64,000 nt of DNA, taken from Monosporascus cannonballus. Lineage: Eukaryota; Ascomycota; Sordariomycetes; Xylariales. The stretch is taken from the NCBI GenBank assembly GCA_004154925.1, contig QJNS01000012.1:372001-436000 (forward strand), given 5' to 3'. Positions 13,675-23,807 of this stretch are shown in pieces; position 1 is the first letter of the stretch, and every line of letters begins with the position of its first letter. The notes beneath the pieces were generated by a model. The model made no database searches. It was not told where the DNA came from and saw only the letters and a program-made list of their open reading frames with translations. The position numbers and the translations under genes are program-made.

Positions 13675-14613
13675 CTAGCTGAGGTAACCATCTGGCAGCT
13701 AATGGAAAATGCCAGATGGAAGTAACCTAATACATTTACTTTTTGGAATCCGCTTTACGACTGGTCGGAGATCACCTCACCCGGCTCACAGCTATCCATT
13801 ATCTTACACGGAGCGGCTTGGGCAGCTGTATACGCCGTTTATATCTGTGATTTGGTAAAACCGGTGGCCTTCCGAATTTGCCCATAACTCATACGGGCCT
13901 CAAAGTATAAAGTTCGCATTCGGGCGCGTTATTCGGTAGTAAGGTGCTTAGTATGAAGGCCTTTCGGGCGCCTAATACGTACAGGAGTTGCCGGAAGGGC
14001 TTCGGTAATTTCCATATTAGCCAGTGTTAAAGAAACGCGTTATTTTGCTGTGAATATACTTATTGCAACGCGTTAAAAGCTTCAAATTCCGGTTGTCAGA
14101 TATCGAGGGCTAACCCATGTAAAAGCTACACTTAATTTGTATAGCGTAGCTATTAGCGCGAGCCACAGCTACATGACAGTGTTTTAAATATTTTGCCTGA
14201 TACCATAGTATATACGGTACTCCCGAGTTTCTGGGCGCGGGAGGCGGTCGCTTACTGCGGAATCCTCCGCGGCTGCAATGGAGCACAGCCCTGGTCCTCC
14301 ACGCGCCGCGATAATCAACTGCAAACCGCTATGGGAGATGAAGGCCCGTAAGTGGGTAGCAGCAGGCCTCGCGGGGTGCCCAGGGGAGCACAGTCAACCT
14401 CATGAACGGGGTAATAAATCCGAGTATAAGACCTGTATAAGAGCTTCCAATGCCGATGGCTATCTCTCAGTCGGGGAGCCAGTAGTCGGCTGTCCAAACT
14501 TTGCTTCTTGTAAATCTTGCTTCCTTGGGATACTGACTGAGCCATCCTACAAATCGAAATTTCCCTGTTTTTTTTTTTGACATCACTTGTTATATGATAC
14601 CTTTACAGCAAAT
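13675..14613. other. Intergenic, upstream of the LPMO gene
   Basis: Non-coding sequence of balanced composition. Two overlapping open frames at 14,278-14,580 lack family motifs and look fortuitous. A run of ten T residues lies at about 14,568-14,578, shortly before the LPMO start. No promoter motif was recognised with confidence. Confidence 0.5.
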
Positions 14614-15612
14614 ATGAAGGTTCTTGCTGCCGTTCTCGGAGGCGCCGGTCTCGCCGCCGCCCATGGGTACATCGCCAACGGCACGATCGGTGGTCAATTC
14701 TACGAGTTCTACCTGGTAAATCTCACAATCGTCAAGTACAAGCGAGCTTGGCGCGCGGCTTCATATGGCTAACGCATGGAACCTAGATCGACTCGGATCC
14801 GTGGACGAACCCCAAGGTATGCACATCAGCCGATGACATACATACAAGATCCCTCGCTCCCCAAGAGCCCTTATGGTCGCCACGATAGTTACTGGGATCG
14901 CCATAGCTAATGCAAGTGTGAACCGTGTTTTAGCCTGAGCGTATTTCCCGTCCTATCCAGGGTAACGGGCCGGTCGAGAACGTCGACTACGCCGACCTGC
15001 AGTGCGGCGGCTATACCGATGGCGGCATCGTCGGGTCCGAGCCGGCTAAGCTGCACGCCAGCGCGCCGGCCGGATCGACTAACACCCTTCGCTGGACGCT
15101 CTGGCCCGCGAGCCACATGGGACCCGTCATCACTTACATGGCGAGGTGTCCCGACTCGGGTAAGTTCCCGTCTTCCGATCTGTCCCAATGACGGTTGGTT
15201 ACTGACGAAGATTCAAACCCAAGGCTGCCAGGACTACATGCCCGGTGATGCGGCTGTGTGGTTTAAGATCCAGGAGGACGGAAGGGATGGTACTAGCAAC
15301 GTCTGGGGCGATGAGGAGCTGCAGACGGCGCCCAACGACGGCTACAAGTACACAATCCCCAGCTGCCTCAAGCCAGGCTACTACATCGTCCGCAACGAGA
15401 TCATCGCGCTGCACGCCGCTTGGCAGTACCCGGGCGCCCAGTTCTACCCCGGCTGCCACCAGGTCAAGGTCACCGGTAGTGGCACCGCGGTCCCTTCAAC
15501 CAACCTGGTCTCATTCCCCGGAGCGTACAAGGGCAGTGACCCCGGCATCACCTATGATGCGTACAAGCCGCAGCCGTACACTATCCCCGGCCCGCCCGTG
15601 TTCAAGTGCTGA
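14614..15612 (+). CDS. AA9 lytic polysaccharide monooxygenase (secreted, copper-dependent)
   Basis: This gene encodes a secreted enzyme that oxidatively cleaves cellulose or related beta-glucans. Exons are 14,614-14,715, 14,787-14,816, 14,961-15,159 and 15,224-15,612, giving 239 residues. A 16-residue signal peptide (MKVLAAVLGGAGLAAA) ends exactly before HGYIANG, so the mature protein starts with the copper-ligand His17. The second copper ligand is His96 in WPASHMGP, and the axial Tyr185 lies in GAQFYPGC. Second-sphere His174 (IIALHAA) and Gln183 are present. Cys59/Cys188 and Cys107/Cys112 are likely disulphides. The usual RHE before IIALH is RNE here. There is no CBM1 tail. The segment before GNGPV is short, and exon 2 is only 30 nt, so the introns around it are the least certain part of the model. 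Confidence 0.9.
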
Positions 15613-16208
15613 GGCGGAGGAGTTGTGTATAGTTAGCTGGGAAGGGGGGTGTGTGATATGATGGCTGTGTCTTACGACTCGTGCTTGGTAGAGTCGAAAT
15701 TACTGGTCAATTAGTGACGAGTCGTTGAAACATCGAACGAGTCTCAACATCTGGAAGATTGTGCAATGTATCATCCCACGCCTCACATGCTAAACCATCA
15801 TGCTCCGTGTCTGATCACGAAGTTAAACGGGTAGGGTGTCATTTCTTGATGAAGTCAATGGATGACTGTTGATTAGGGTTATCTATTCGTATCTTAAACG
15901 GCGGGGCGAAGGTCTGTCCAATGGCAAGGTCACCGAACTCTCATGCTTCGGTTGCAGTTTGAGACAGTTGGCCTTGGATGTTTGATCTTCGATCTTACGA
16001 CAGATAAAACTTTACATAAAGCAGTAGTGTTAGTGGATCTGGGCGGGGTGACGCTCCAATCTAGAAAGAGGATGATGTCAAGCGATAACGGAGACAACCT
16101 CGACGGAGCGTTTGGTATATATATCACTCCAAGCATATTCTGTACTATATCACGATAATGCGAATATGCAAGCCAAACGCCCCAAGGCACGAATGAATAC
16201 TTGAAAAC
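15613..16208. other. Intergenic between LPMO and amidase
   Basis: No coding sequence supported. The small open frames on both strands around 15,930-16,256 have no family motif and overlap the amidase 5' region. Confidence 0.5.
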
Positions 16209-17903
16209 ATGAAGCCAGCGATCTTGGCGTTCCTCGGCTGTAGGAGGGTCATGCATTTGCGAATGTCGTTGCTGCTCAATGTACTTGCTCTGCAGAGTGC
16301 ATATGCTTTTGCTCTACATGGGCCTTTCGATGTTCGGGAGGCTACAATCGATGGTGTGCATAATGCGCTTTTCACGGGTTTCGCGACCTGCCGCGGGGTT
16401 GTCTCGGCTTTTATATCGCGCATCGAGGAGCTCAACCCCTTGATCAATGCCATTATCGGCCTCAACCCGGACGCGCTTGCCATCGCAGATGAAATGGATC
16501 AGCGAATCGCAGCCGGAAACGTAACTGGGAAGCTATTCTGCATCCCTGTGCTGCTCAAGGACAATTACGATGCAACACCGATGAACACCACTGGTGGGTG
16601 CATGGGGCTGGCAGGTAAGAGGCCGACAAAGGATGCATCCACGGTCACAGCCTTGAAGAGAGAAGACGCTATCATCCTTGGAAAAGTCAACATGCATGAG
16701 ATGGCCCTCGAGGGCCTCTCCGTTTCGACCTTGGGAGGACAGACGCTCAATCCTTACGACCAGACGCGGACTCCAGGGGGTAGCAGCGGCGGGACAGGTG
16801 CAGCAATAGCAACTAGTTTCGCAGTGTTCGGCACGGGCACCGACACCGTCAATAGTCTCCGGAGCCCCGCGAGCGCAAACAACCTGGTCAGCGTGCGGCC
16901 AACCCGCGGCTTGATCTCAAGGGCAGGCATTATACCAGTTTCTTATACACAGGACACCGCCGGGCCCGTCGCAAGAAACGTCAAGGACCTCGCTATCGCG
17001 TTGACTGTCATGGCGAGCATTGGATTCGACGAGGCTGATAACGTCACGGCGCTACTTCCCCCGGAAGTCATAGGCAAGGATTATTCTGCCGAGTTGCATG
17101 GAGGACACTTGAAAGGCCTTCGGTTTGGCGTCCTGAATGGATTCTGGAACCACACGGCGTCCAGTGAGACGACGCCCATCATCAATGCTATGGATGGCAT
17201 GATCAAGTTCCTGAAGTCGCAAGGCGCTCACGTAGTCAACATCACCGAAGACGCAGTCTTCAACGCGACGGTAATCCTCGCCAAGCTCGACGTCCAGCAG
17301 TACGAATATCGTGAATTGCTCGACGCCCACCTTGCTGGCTCTGGCTCGGATGGAACAACCCCCACCAGCTTCAACGAACTATACACAAAGGGGAAATTCA
17401 TTGTGATTCCGAGCCAGTATGCTTATGTGAACAATGCCTTTGTTTCCTCAACGGGGAGTGAGTCGTACCCCCTCCGCCAGCTAGGTATCAAGAGTCTCAC
17501 AAGCATGCTCCTCTCAACATTCTCCAGTCAGAGGCTCGACGCTCTCATTTACCCGGAGCAAAAAAACCTCGTGGCTAAAATCGGCGCCCCCTCCCAGAGT
17601 GGCCGTAATGGTATTCTCGCCGCATTAACTGGAGTTCCTGTCGTTACAGTGCCAGCCGGCTTCTCGCCACCGTCGGAGGATGCCCCTATCGGCGTACCAA
17701 TTGGGATGGAGATCATGGGTTTGCCATTCAGCGAGGGGAAGTTGTTAAACATAGCCTCGCACATCACACACTTGCACTCAATGCGTAAGATGCCGACATT
17801 CGCAAACCACTCTGTGGAGGTCAAGGAGTACTCTGAAGTGCCGATGATAAGGCCAAATAGCGGCAATATTCCGGCGGCCTATCCCATTGGTGTGTTGGCA
17901 TGA
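16209..17903 (+). CDS. Secreted amidase-signature family hydrolase
   Basis: This is a single-exon gene of 564 codons. The amidase-signature Ser-cisSer-Lys triad is visible: Lys117 in PVLLKDN, cis-Ser192 in TPGGSSGG, and nucleophile Ser216 in GTDTVNSLRSPAS. The Ser192-Ser216 spacing of 24 matches the family (for example FAAH). The nucleophile is preceded by VN rather than the usual GG, a form I associate with secreted fungal members. Translation may start at Met15 (16,251) or Met19 (16,263), because MSLLLNVLALQSAYA is a good signal peptide and the first 14 residues are not needed for it. Several N-x-S/T sites support secretion. The substrate is unknown; amides or C-N bonds are expected. It lies next to the LPMO gene on the same strand, but no shared regulation is visible. 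Confidence 0.88.
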   Translation: MKPAILAFLGCRRVMHLRMSLLLNVLALQSAYAFALHGPFDVREATIDGVHNALFTGFATCRGVVSAFISRIEELNPLINAIIGLNPDALAIADEMDQRIAAGNVTGKLFCIPVLLKDNYDATPMNTTGGCMGLAGKRPTKDASTVTALKREDAIILGKVNMHEMALEGLSVSTLGGQTLNPYDQTRTPGGSSGGTGAAIATSFAVFGTGTDTVNSLRSPASANNLVSVRPTRGLISRAGIIPVSYTQDTAGPVARNVKDLAIALTVMASIGFDEADNVTALLPPEVIGKDYSAELHGGHLKGLRFGVLNGFWNHTASSETTPIINAMDGMIKFLKSQGAHVVNITEDAVFNATVILAKLDVQQYEYRELLDAHLAGSGSDGTTPTSFNELYTKGKFIVIPSQYAYVNNAFVSSTGSESYPLRQLGIKSLTSMLLSTFSSQRLDALIYPEQKNLVAKIGAPSQSGRNGILAALTGVPVVTVPAGFSPPSEDAPIGVPIGMEIMGLPFSEGKLLNIASHITHLHSMRKMPTFANHSVEVKEYSEVPMIRPNSGNIPAAYPIGVLA

Positions 17904-19008
17904 GGGCCGGGAGGAGAACTCCTACATCGCTATTGGTTCCAGACCTAGGTAAGCTTTTATCAGATATGTTTGGCGTTGTAGATGCGGACCCCGGAGACGG
18001 TGTGGTCATGGCTACCTTACATCTCGTTCGTCCGAGACAGGTATGCAGGGGGTTGTGCGGGCTCTTCCCCCGCGCCGGTAGACAGGGTGACGGGTCGAGT
18101 ATAAACGGGAAAGGGGGGGTGGGGTGTTCAATAAGAAGGGATGATATGCTCGTACAAACAAGGTGCCGCTGATAGTGAGTGGCCTGGTCTCAGCGGTCGA
18201 ATGGTCGCTTCCGATACCTATGTTACATATATGTTACATATAAGGCCAGCATGGGCAGAAAGCAGGACGATCTCGATCCCACGATCTTTTAGAAAACCAT
18301 GGACAAAAATGACGTTCGCGGCTGCATGATCATGCATAGGAAAGTTTGACGGGTGTTGGGACAGCGAGTGGAGTCTGCAACTTCTCTAAAGGCTGGCCGA
18401 GAACGGGGAACCTGACAGTCGAGAGCGGGAAGGTCAGGATCCGTGAAATAAATATGCCGCTATGTCCATGACAAGAATTTTCAGGGTCTATCGTAGCTTG
18501 CACTGCTGCGTTCCACGGCAAGCCGTCAACTTGGGCATCCATGAATTCTCTCCAAAGTTTTTGTTAAGCTTTTCTAACCGGTCCACGGAGGGCGAATCGC
18601 GCTGTTACTAGACAGCCGGTGATTGACGACGTATATGACTTTTTGATATAAGCCTTCGTTCTACGCCTCTAGCAGTTCACGACACTCTGGTTCTCAATAT
18701 TCATAGCTTGGATATGAACGATAGATTTCTTTCACAGCAAGGAGCTTGGATATTACTGCTGTTACTAGACAGACAGGGACGACTTCGCCAAAATATCCAA
18801 TTCCCAGCTTTCCTTGATCCATACTGGGAAGAGTGAAGGCATCATCGAATAGCCGACTGAGTATGGTTACGACCGCATGCAAAGTCGTACGCTTACCACA
18901 CTCCAACCCAACATCTGTCCAACAATACACGTCTATGTAACTCGTACGACATTTTAATCTGCAAGCCATATACCCAATCCGTCCGCTTCGGTCTGCAAAT
19001 TGTGGCCG
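17904..19008. other. Intergenic, no supported gene
   Basis: About 1.1 kb without a gene I can support. Short open frames on both strands (for example 18,330-18,542 and 18,694-18,969 minus) show no motif, no splice logic and no coding signature. Confidence 0.5.
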
Positions 19009-19233
19009 ATGTGCAAAGAACTCTATCAGCGTTGGGAAGGGTGCAATTGTTGGGGTTTTCTAGGTCCACAGACGTGCCCTGAGCTTTTTAAGACGTGCCT
19101 GGGCCCAAGGGGAGAGACGGACAAGACGGTGGTTAAATGGAATCAGGGTCTGTGCAACGAGTGTTTGGACCGCAGGCACGCAGCCGAAACGGAGGCCCTA
19201 GCCGCGGCGTCGGCATCCTCTTCGAGTCAGTAG
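19009..19233 (+). CDS. Small cysteine-rich protein, unknown function
   Basis: A 74-residue open frame starts at the ATG at 19,009. Seven Cys residues lie at 2, 12, 14, 23, 30, 49 and 52, ending in a C-x2-C pair. An Ala/Ser-rich tail follows. There is no signal peptide, so it is probably intracellular and may bind metal. The Cys spacing resembles small uncharacterised ascomycete proteins that begin MCKxxY, but I cannot name the family. No splice sites are needed. It could be the last exon of a longer gene, though no upstream exon was found. Confidence 0.5.
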   Translation: MCKELYQRWEGCNCWGFLGPQTCPELFKTCLGPRGETDKTVVKWNQGLCNECLDRRHAAETEALAAASASSSSQ

Positions 19234-20047
19234 AACGCTAGCTGAGCGAGATCCCAGCTCAACGGAGAGATGCGTATCACCCCACAAGACACTTGGCTGA
19301 TGGGAACAGAAGTTCCGGTCGGATAAGAGGGACGTCGTGGGAGACGTTACCAAATCTACAGGATTAACTGAAGGAGGAAGAGACGAAAGGCAATAATATC
19401 CATAATAATTTCTTTTCGTTATGTGGTTGAAGCTCAAACTAAAACCACAGTCTCACCAATAAGGCAAGCACATCACTCCTACTTGCCTTTTAGACAACGC
19501 GCCCAGTTAGCTGTTACTGAGAATTGCTACGGGTGCTGTCCTGTCGCCATACGTTGGATATCCAATCGTTGTCTTGGAGAAGAGCTTATTCCTGCGTGGA
19601 CATTGCGTTTCTGGGCACGAGAAGAGCGAATTTAGTGGCCGAGGTTCGAGGGAGACGACATCGAAGTCAAATAAATGCGATAGGGTGCAATTACCTAAGT
19701 ACTTACCTAAGGGCACTAGGCATTAAGGACGCGCGAGATACTGTACTGTAGGTACTTTAGCTTGTGACGCACATTATGCGGATAACGCGATTTCTCTCAA
19801 GTCACGTTTTCTCGTGCGGTGCCAAGAATACCATTTCAGGTGCATCCCGTGGTCATGGCGGGCCCATCCATCCCTCCATCCCTCCATTCCCCATCCCCTC
19901 ATTCATAGTGTCAGACGTCCTCCCTTAATAACTACATGCATCGACGACGAAAGTGAATAATATGTCACAGTTATCGTCTGTGTCGTCGCCTTGCGCCATG
20001 ACCATTCGTTCTAAATCAACACCGACTTGACTTTAGTTTCAATCCCC
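19234..20047. other. Intergenic upstream of RAD4
   Basis: Short open frames at 19,423-19,751 have no recognisable features. Repeated CCATC units occur at about 19,866-19,900, shortly upstream of RAD4. Otherwise I see nothing. Confidence 0.45.
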
Positions 20048-22572
20048 ATGGCTGGGAGGAAGCGCGTCGCATCTGGCAACAATGCCAGGACTGCGACAAC
20101 GCCGGCGTCTTCAAGGCGGACGCGGTCTGGTCAGAGTCGCAATGATGTCCCAGATATTTATCGCGAAATGCTCGTGGAAGCCGATGTGCAACCGAACGAA
20201 GGAGTTCCCGAGCGACCGATAAAGAGGAGACGTCCCGACCAGAGGAACCAAACGTTACAAAGCGCTACCAAGGGCAGAGTAGAAAAAGCACCCGAAGTAG
20301 AGGAGCAAGACGACGATGAAGCTATCCAATTCGAGGATGTTTCACTGCCCGTCGCTGCTGTTCAGACAATCGAAAGGGATACGGACGAGGAGGAAGAGGA
20401 TGATTTAGCGTTTGAGGACGTCGATTTTTCCGTCGTCGACCTGGATGCAGATCCCATCACAGAAGCCTCCAATAAACTCAAGCTCGATCTCTCGGCATGC
20501 ACAGCCGCAAACCCCCGTAAGGCCGTCGACCGGCGAAAACCCATCAATAAGGCGGAGAAGGACCGTCGGGTTGAAATACACAAGACACACCTCCTCTGCT
20601 TGCTGGCACATGTCTCTCGTAGGAATCGCTGGTGCAATGACCCCTCAGTTCAAGACGCCTTACGGCCGCTGTTGACCAAGAAGATGATCACGTATCTGAA
20701 CCCCGATCAGAGCTTACCTCAGTTTGGGCGGACACAGTCCCTCAAGAACGGGTTGCAGGATATCATTAACATGTTCAAAGTCAAGTTTCAGATTACCGAG
20801 CGAGGAATGCGGAGGGCACTCTGGGCTGAAAACGAGGAACACCTGAAGACTGTAAAGTTTCCGCGTTTGGTGTATTGTGCGCAGCTACTGATATAGACTA
20901 GTATCAACTCCCGGATGACGCCGAGATGCCCATGGAGAAGTCCGACTTTCGCGAAGGGGCCAAGTCGCTCAAGGGCTCACGGGACGTCGGCGCCCAGCTG
21001 TTCTGTGCCTTGCTTCGTAGTGCCGGGGTCGAAGCCCGGCTCGTGTGCTCGCTTCAGCCTCTATCATTTCTTTCCGGAGGACCTCCCATGGGTAAGCCCC
21101 CGAGCAAGAAAGGCAAACTATCTCTTGAAGAACAATACGCCAGAATGCCGAAATACGACAGCAGTTTCGATTCCCCCGCAACTGCCTCCTCGTCGCTGTC
21201 AGCGAGACGGCGGTTGGGCCATCCGAATGCGGCTGCTTTCCAGGTGCCTATGACGTACGCCGCCAGCTCGTCTGTCGAGACGCCACCGGCGCACAGGAAG
21301 ATTCGGGAGTCCCCCTTCCCTGTGTATTGGGTCGAAGTTCTCGATGAAGCGCACCAGAAATGGCAACCTGTGGACCCCCTAGTGACCGAGTCATTCTGGA
21401 GGCCGCACAGGGTGGAACCTCCTGCCTCCGACCGAGAAAACTGTATGGCCTACGTGGTTGGATTTGAGGCGGATGGCACGGCTAAGGACGTCACCCGTCG
21501 ATACGCGAAGGCTTACAATGCAAAAACAAGAAAGATGCGAATCGAGAGCGCCAGCCCGATCGGAGAGAAGTGGTGGCGTAAAGCTCTGCGAGCATATTCG
21601 CGTGTCTACACTACCGATCTAGATCAGATAGAAGGCAACGAGCTGGCGGCGGCCGAGTCTCGCGAACCGATGCCTCGTAATGTGGCTGATTTCAAGGACC
21701 ATCCAATTTACGCACTTGAGCGGCACCTTAGACAGAATGAAGTACTTATGCCCAACGCGACGGCTGCTGGGACTGCAGGAGCAGGCAGCAAAGGACCACT
21801 GGAGAAGATTTACAGGCGGAAAGATGTCCGCATAGCGCGAAGTAGGAAGAAGTGGTACAGACTGGGCAGAGAAGTACGTCCGGACGAAATACCCGTCAAG
21901 TTCCTACCGAAGCGTGCGAAGAAGACGAAGACAGACTTCTCCGGAGACGAAAAAGGAGAAGATGGGGTTGGAGAGACAGTTGGAACACCGATCTATACTA
22001 TAGACCAAACAGACCTATACAAAACACCGCCAGTCATTAACGGCCGGATACCGAAGAATCGTTACGGGAACCTCGACGTCTTCGTCCCCAGCATGGTCCC
22101 CGAGGGAGGGGCATACATCGCTGACGAGCTGGGGGCTCAAGCGGCCTTCATATTAGGAGTCGATTACTCACCTGCTCTGACGGGTTTCCAATTCAAGGGT
22201 AGGCAAGGCACCGCGGTTCTCCATGGAGTGGTGGTCGCCGCAGAGCACGAGGAGGCGGTCATGGCGGTGATCACCGGGTTAAAGGACCAAGAAGCCGAGA
22301 TAGAGCAGGAACGAAGGACGCGAGAGGTTCTCAGGATTTGGAGAATGTTCCTCATGAACCTAAGGGTCAGACAGCGGATCTGGGCCGATGTGGATTCCGA
22401 CGAGGAAGGAGTCGTCGATACAGACGCCACGGACCCGGACCCGGGCAAGGCAGTGGTAGACCATGACGATGAAGAGCGCGAGGCGGATGCGGCGCAAAGC
22501 GAGGACTACGAGGACTCGGCCGGTGGCTTCATGATAGACGACGACTATGCGGGAGGCTTTGTTGTCAACTGA
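20048..22572 (+). CDS. RAD4: Rad4/XPC-type DNA damage recognition protein
   Basis: Rad4 recognises bulky lesions such as UV photoproducts and starts global-genome nucleotide excision repair, working in the nucleus with Rad23. Two exons, 20,048-20,851 and 20,902-22,572, are joined across a 50-nt intron (GTAAAG...CTAG), which restores EEHLKT-YQLPDDAE. The product is 824 residues. Residues 1-170 are disordered, with basic and acidic runs. The transglutaminase-like domain follows in two parts (GSRDVGAQLFCALLR at about 293, YWVEVLDE at about 408). The beta-hairpin domains are BHD1 (FKDHPIYALERHL, about 531), BHD2 (YRRKDVR, KKWYRLGR, about 569) and BHD3 (RIPKNRYGNLDVF, about 648 onward). An acidic tail ends the protein. 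The ATG at 20,048 is the first in frame. The gene appears intact. Confidence 0.95.
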
Positions 22573-23807
22573 GCGCCCGACGCCCGACACCCCACATAGC
22601 AGAGCAATAACAACTAACCAACCACGTATACAATTTAAGTTGTGTGTGTATACGACTGGATCAGCCTTCGCAGCTACTGTAGTCTCAATATGGAAAGTCG
22701 ATTCGGTCCCGTTCTTTTTTCCAAAGCCGGGGATGTTCGTTACGTCCGGTGGTCGTGAGTCCCGGCATCGCCCCTAGGAAAATGGTCTCGGAGTATATTA
22801 CTCAGAACCTACCTACTCCTTACATGCATCCATACATGCTTCGTACATACCTCTTCATGCATTTCTGTCAGGCATCCATACATGCAGGTACCTTGCACTG
22901 AGAAGGCTTCGGAGAATCGGCGCACCTTACGGTCTTGATGAGCCCTCGGCGAGTTATACCTAGCAAGGTAGCAAGGGTTGGCAGCCCTTGGCAATCTTGA
23001 GTCGTACGAAGTACATACCTATTTAAGCACGTGTAACGCTGGAAATGCACTGCAACCCGAATCAGCCCTAAACTTGACGTGGAACTTCGGACGAGACGGT
23101 TTTACGTCAGCCTGTCGTTACCGTTACCGTTACCCGTCCGCTCTTCCTCTTCTGCCCCACTATGGTATGGTGGAAGTCATGGGGGTCGTGGGGCCTCGGC
23201 TGCTCAGCCGAGTCGAATTTACGTATCGCCTATGAACTTCCAACCAACACAGCCACCGGCCCAACAGCCTGGGCCGGCTCAATCCAATCTCCGTCCTTCT
23301 TATGAGTGGTTCAGGTTCCGGGATGACGCATCCTCAATGGCCTCAGGATTCTCATGCTTACACGCCAAGTCAAGGGAAGGGGGATTTCTGGTCCTTTTTC
23401 TCCCAATACCATGGCCCTTCTTAATCAGCCTCTTCTCGCTTTTCTCGGTTTTGGGTCTTGTGGCGTAAGAATATCGTATCTCAGATTCTAAATTCCAAAA
23501 TCAATGCCACAGGCAGAACCGGCTTGGCTCACTACATAATACCCAAGTTGTCAACTCTTCATCGATCCATTTCTTAAACAGAAAACGAAATTGTCCTCGT
23601 TCCCATGCTCACCCAAATGTAATACTACATACTGTAGATACTATATACTTGTGTATCCATCGTATACCATCGCATATTATATATATCATTGACCTAGCTG
23701 TTGACGATCCCTTCGTACCCGCTGTGGTCGATCCTCGACCCGGCGGACGCGCCCCCGGCGCAATACCTATCTCGACTTCGTAGGCGGCGTCGGACAGCCC
23801 AATCAGC
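22573..23807. other. Intergenic between RAD4 and the ABC transporter
   Basis: About 1.2 kb of probable terminator and promoter sequence. The open stretch at 23,079-23,468 includes a Pro/Gln-rich frame from an ATG at 23,232, but I found no homology cue and no splice structure. It is not called as a gene. Confidence 0.5.

Noticed and set aside
14278..14580. Overlapping open frames upstream of the LPMO gene
   Set aside because: No motif, no conserved start, and the two frames are on opposite strands of the same sequence.
15019..15661. Alternative long frames over the LPMO exons
   Set aside because: They are shadows or intron read-through; only the spliced frame gives the AA9 motifs.
23079..23468. 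Open frame with Pro/Gln-rich N-terminus
   Set aside because: Low complexity, no family signal and no splice structure; could be 5' leader sequence.
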